Source: an uncultured Chitinophagaceae bacterium
GTDB taxonomy: Bacteria > Bacteroidota > Bacteroidia > Chitinophagales > Chitinophagaceae
Direction: 5' to 3'
NCBI GenBank assembly: GCA_938017685.1
Contig: CALIIL010000051.1
Span: 1-44,710, forward strand
Length of the DNA stretch: 44,710 nucleotides
Shown here piece by piece: positions 43,943 through 44,710 of this stretch (position 1 is the stretch's first letter; every line of letters begins with the position of its first letter). The notes beneath the pieces are model-generated. The model was given only the letters and a program-made list of their open reading frames with translations. It was not told the origin of the DNA and made no database searches. Made by a program: the position numbers and the translations under genes.

Positions 43943-44510
43943 TTATCGCACGATGATTAAATCACCTTTCTTGGTATACTTTTTACCATCGGTATTACAC
44001 TTATAGCGGAATACATAGTAATAAGTGTCTACAGGCATTGGCTCCCCTCGGTAGGTTCCGTTCCAACGTGCTCGAAAGTCGGTTGTAGACTACACGCGTT
44101 GTCCCCATCGATTAAATATTTCAAACTGAAGCAACTCTACTCCTGCCGCCGTTGAAACGCCATAAGTATCATTGTTACCATCATTATTTGGACTAAATGC
44201 ATTTGGCAAGAATAATACTTGACAACATGGACCTGGTTGGATATAAGTAGTATCTACCACTTTACAACCATTGGCATCAATGACCTCTACAAATAAGAAC
44301 CCATAGCCTAGGCCAGTTGCTTTTTGTGTATTCTGTGCTGGCGTTGAACTCCAGAGATAAGCATATGGTGGCAAACCTCCAGTTGGAATTACTTCCGCCT
44401 CACCTTCATTACCATAACCAACACATGTTAGATCTTTGCGCGTTATGGTAGTAGATAATAAGTTATTTGGATCTCCCATATAATCCACCAAGTGCATAAA
44501 TAAGTTATGT
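43943..44510 (-). pseudogene. Tail of a second SprB/T9SS type-B protein, IS-truncated and with an in-frame amber stop
   Basis: The minus-strand frame aligns throughout with the last repeat and sorting domain of the 37411-43806 protein: CVGYGNEGEAEV, PPYAYLWSSTPAQ, VEVIDANGC, PGPCCQVLFLPNAFSPNNDG, FEIFNRWGQRV. There the codon for the conserved Trp of RVWSTTD is TAG (44090-44092). In the same frame the homology continues to the natural end (STTDFRARWNGTY, TYYYVFRYKC, KGDLIIVR, stop TAA 43943-43945). Upstream the frame loses homology near 44500 and the IS begins near 44511, so signal peptide and repeats are missing. A terminator follows. Two independent lesions make a functional product very unlikely. 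Confidence 0.85.
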
Positions 44511-44710
44511 AGCTGGTATTGACCTTTACTTTATGAAAGTAAAAAAGTGTTCTTTACCTGCCTTTCGCAGTCAATTTTCCGATAAAGTATCGTGCATGAC
44601 TTATCTCGCCGATTTAAAGTGGTCTGGCGGATACTCATGTTCAAAATGTGCTCATACTGTTTCCAAGCGTGGTACGTTTCCTTATGATAAACGTTGTCAA
44701 TCATGTGGCT
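44511..44710 (+). mobile_element. Left-end fragment of an IS1595-like insertion sequence
   Basis: The window closes inside an IS that has entered the type-B T9SS gene. The boundary is inferred from loss of homology to the sister protein near 44500. AGCTGGTATTGACC at 44511-44524 is a possible but weak match to the other IS end. The transposase is on the + strand, as in the left fragment. Confidence 0.55.
44533..44710 (+). CDS. IS1595-family transposase, N-terminal fragment (3' end outside window)
   Basis: 59 residues from ATG 44533: MKVKKCSLPAFRSQFSDKVS then MTYLADLKWSGGYSCSKCAH and a second pair CQSCG at the edge. The F-x(5)-D-x(2)-S-C-x-x-YL-x-x-L-K-W-x-x-G-Y-x-C-x-x-C layout is the N-terminal zinc ribbon of IS1595-type transposases. 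The catalytic DDE domain lies beyond the window. Together with 2-124 it could make one element if the two ends were joined, but the middle is missing and that link cannot be tested here. Confidence 0.75.
   Translation, partial: MKVKKCSLPAFRSQFSDKVSCMTYLADLKWSGGYSCSKCAHTVSKRGTFPYDKRCQSCG

Noticed and set aside
44090-44092. Amber codon as recoding (pyrrolysine or programmed read-through)
   Set aside because: The sister protein has Trp at this site, no recoding signal is seen, and the gene already lacks its 5' part; a plain nonsense change or an error is simpler.

Overview
The window looks like chromosomal DNA from an AT-rich, Gram-negative Bacteroidota (Chitinophagales/Saprospirales-like; the family is inferred). 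The evidence is giant secreted proteins with type IX secretion (T9SS) C-terminal domains of both type A and type B, SprB-type repeats, a GldM C-terminal-like protein, DUF4286 and YwqK/MORN_2 families, almost no Shine-Dalgarno sequences, and many copies of the Bacteroidota -7 promoter element TAnnTTTG. Most genes are ordinary core genes.

Layout. Both ends lie inside IS1595-like insertion-sequence pieces in the same orientation: a transposase C-terminus at 2-124 and a transposase zinc-ribbon N-terminus from 44533 to the end. Each piece cuts a host gene (corA at the left, a T9SS type-B surface protein at the right), so the window looks like a contig bounded by IS copies. 0.4-4.3 kb: rnpB, a small membrane protein, bifunctional ftcD, a lipoprotein and an acyl-CoA thioesterase. 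4.3-11.2 kb: a double-OmpA protein, a periplasmic-binding-fold protein, a MacB/FtsX permease, mscS, aminopeptidase P, pssA and a DUF4177-like small protein. 11.3-17.3 kb: a 1999-residue T9SS type-A protein with two glycine-rich modules. 17.5-24.5 kb: plsY and prmA, then a rightward cluster CPBP protease-DUF2007-cdsA-psd-ybeY-mannose-1-phosphate guanylyltransferase-aminotransferase. 24.5-31.6 kb: HU, DUF4286, exoA, two T9SS type-A proteins (one with a thioredoxin domain), prmC, a candidate 42-residue ORF, recA and a MORN_2 lipoprotein. 31.6-37.4 kb: dnaJ-grpE, a GldM-C-like protein, arginase, a glycosyltransferase and a Trm112-methyltransferase. 37.4-44.5 kb: a 2131-residue SprB-repeat type-B T9SS protein, then the decayed tail of a related protein.

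How it fits together. plsY, cdsA, pssA and psd cover several steps of phosphatidylethanolamine synthesis within about 12 kb. The secreted and surface proteins fit a gliding or adhesive lifestyle. The most informative non-coding signal is the placement of TAnnTTTG elements 4-6 bases before start codons. The rnpB 5' end, fixed by its P1 helix, lies 4 bases after the same element, so several of these mRNAs should be leaderless. No CRISPR array, tRNA, prophage or obvious defence system was seen, and no gene-free stretch exceeds 300 bases.
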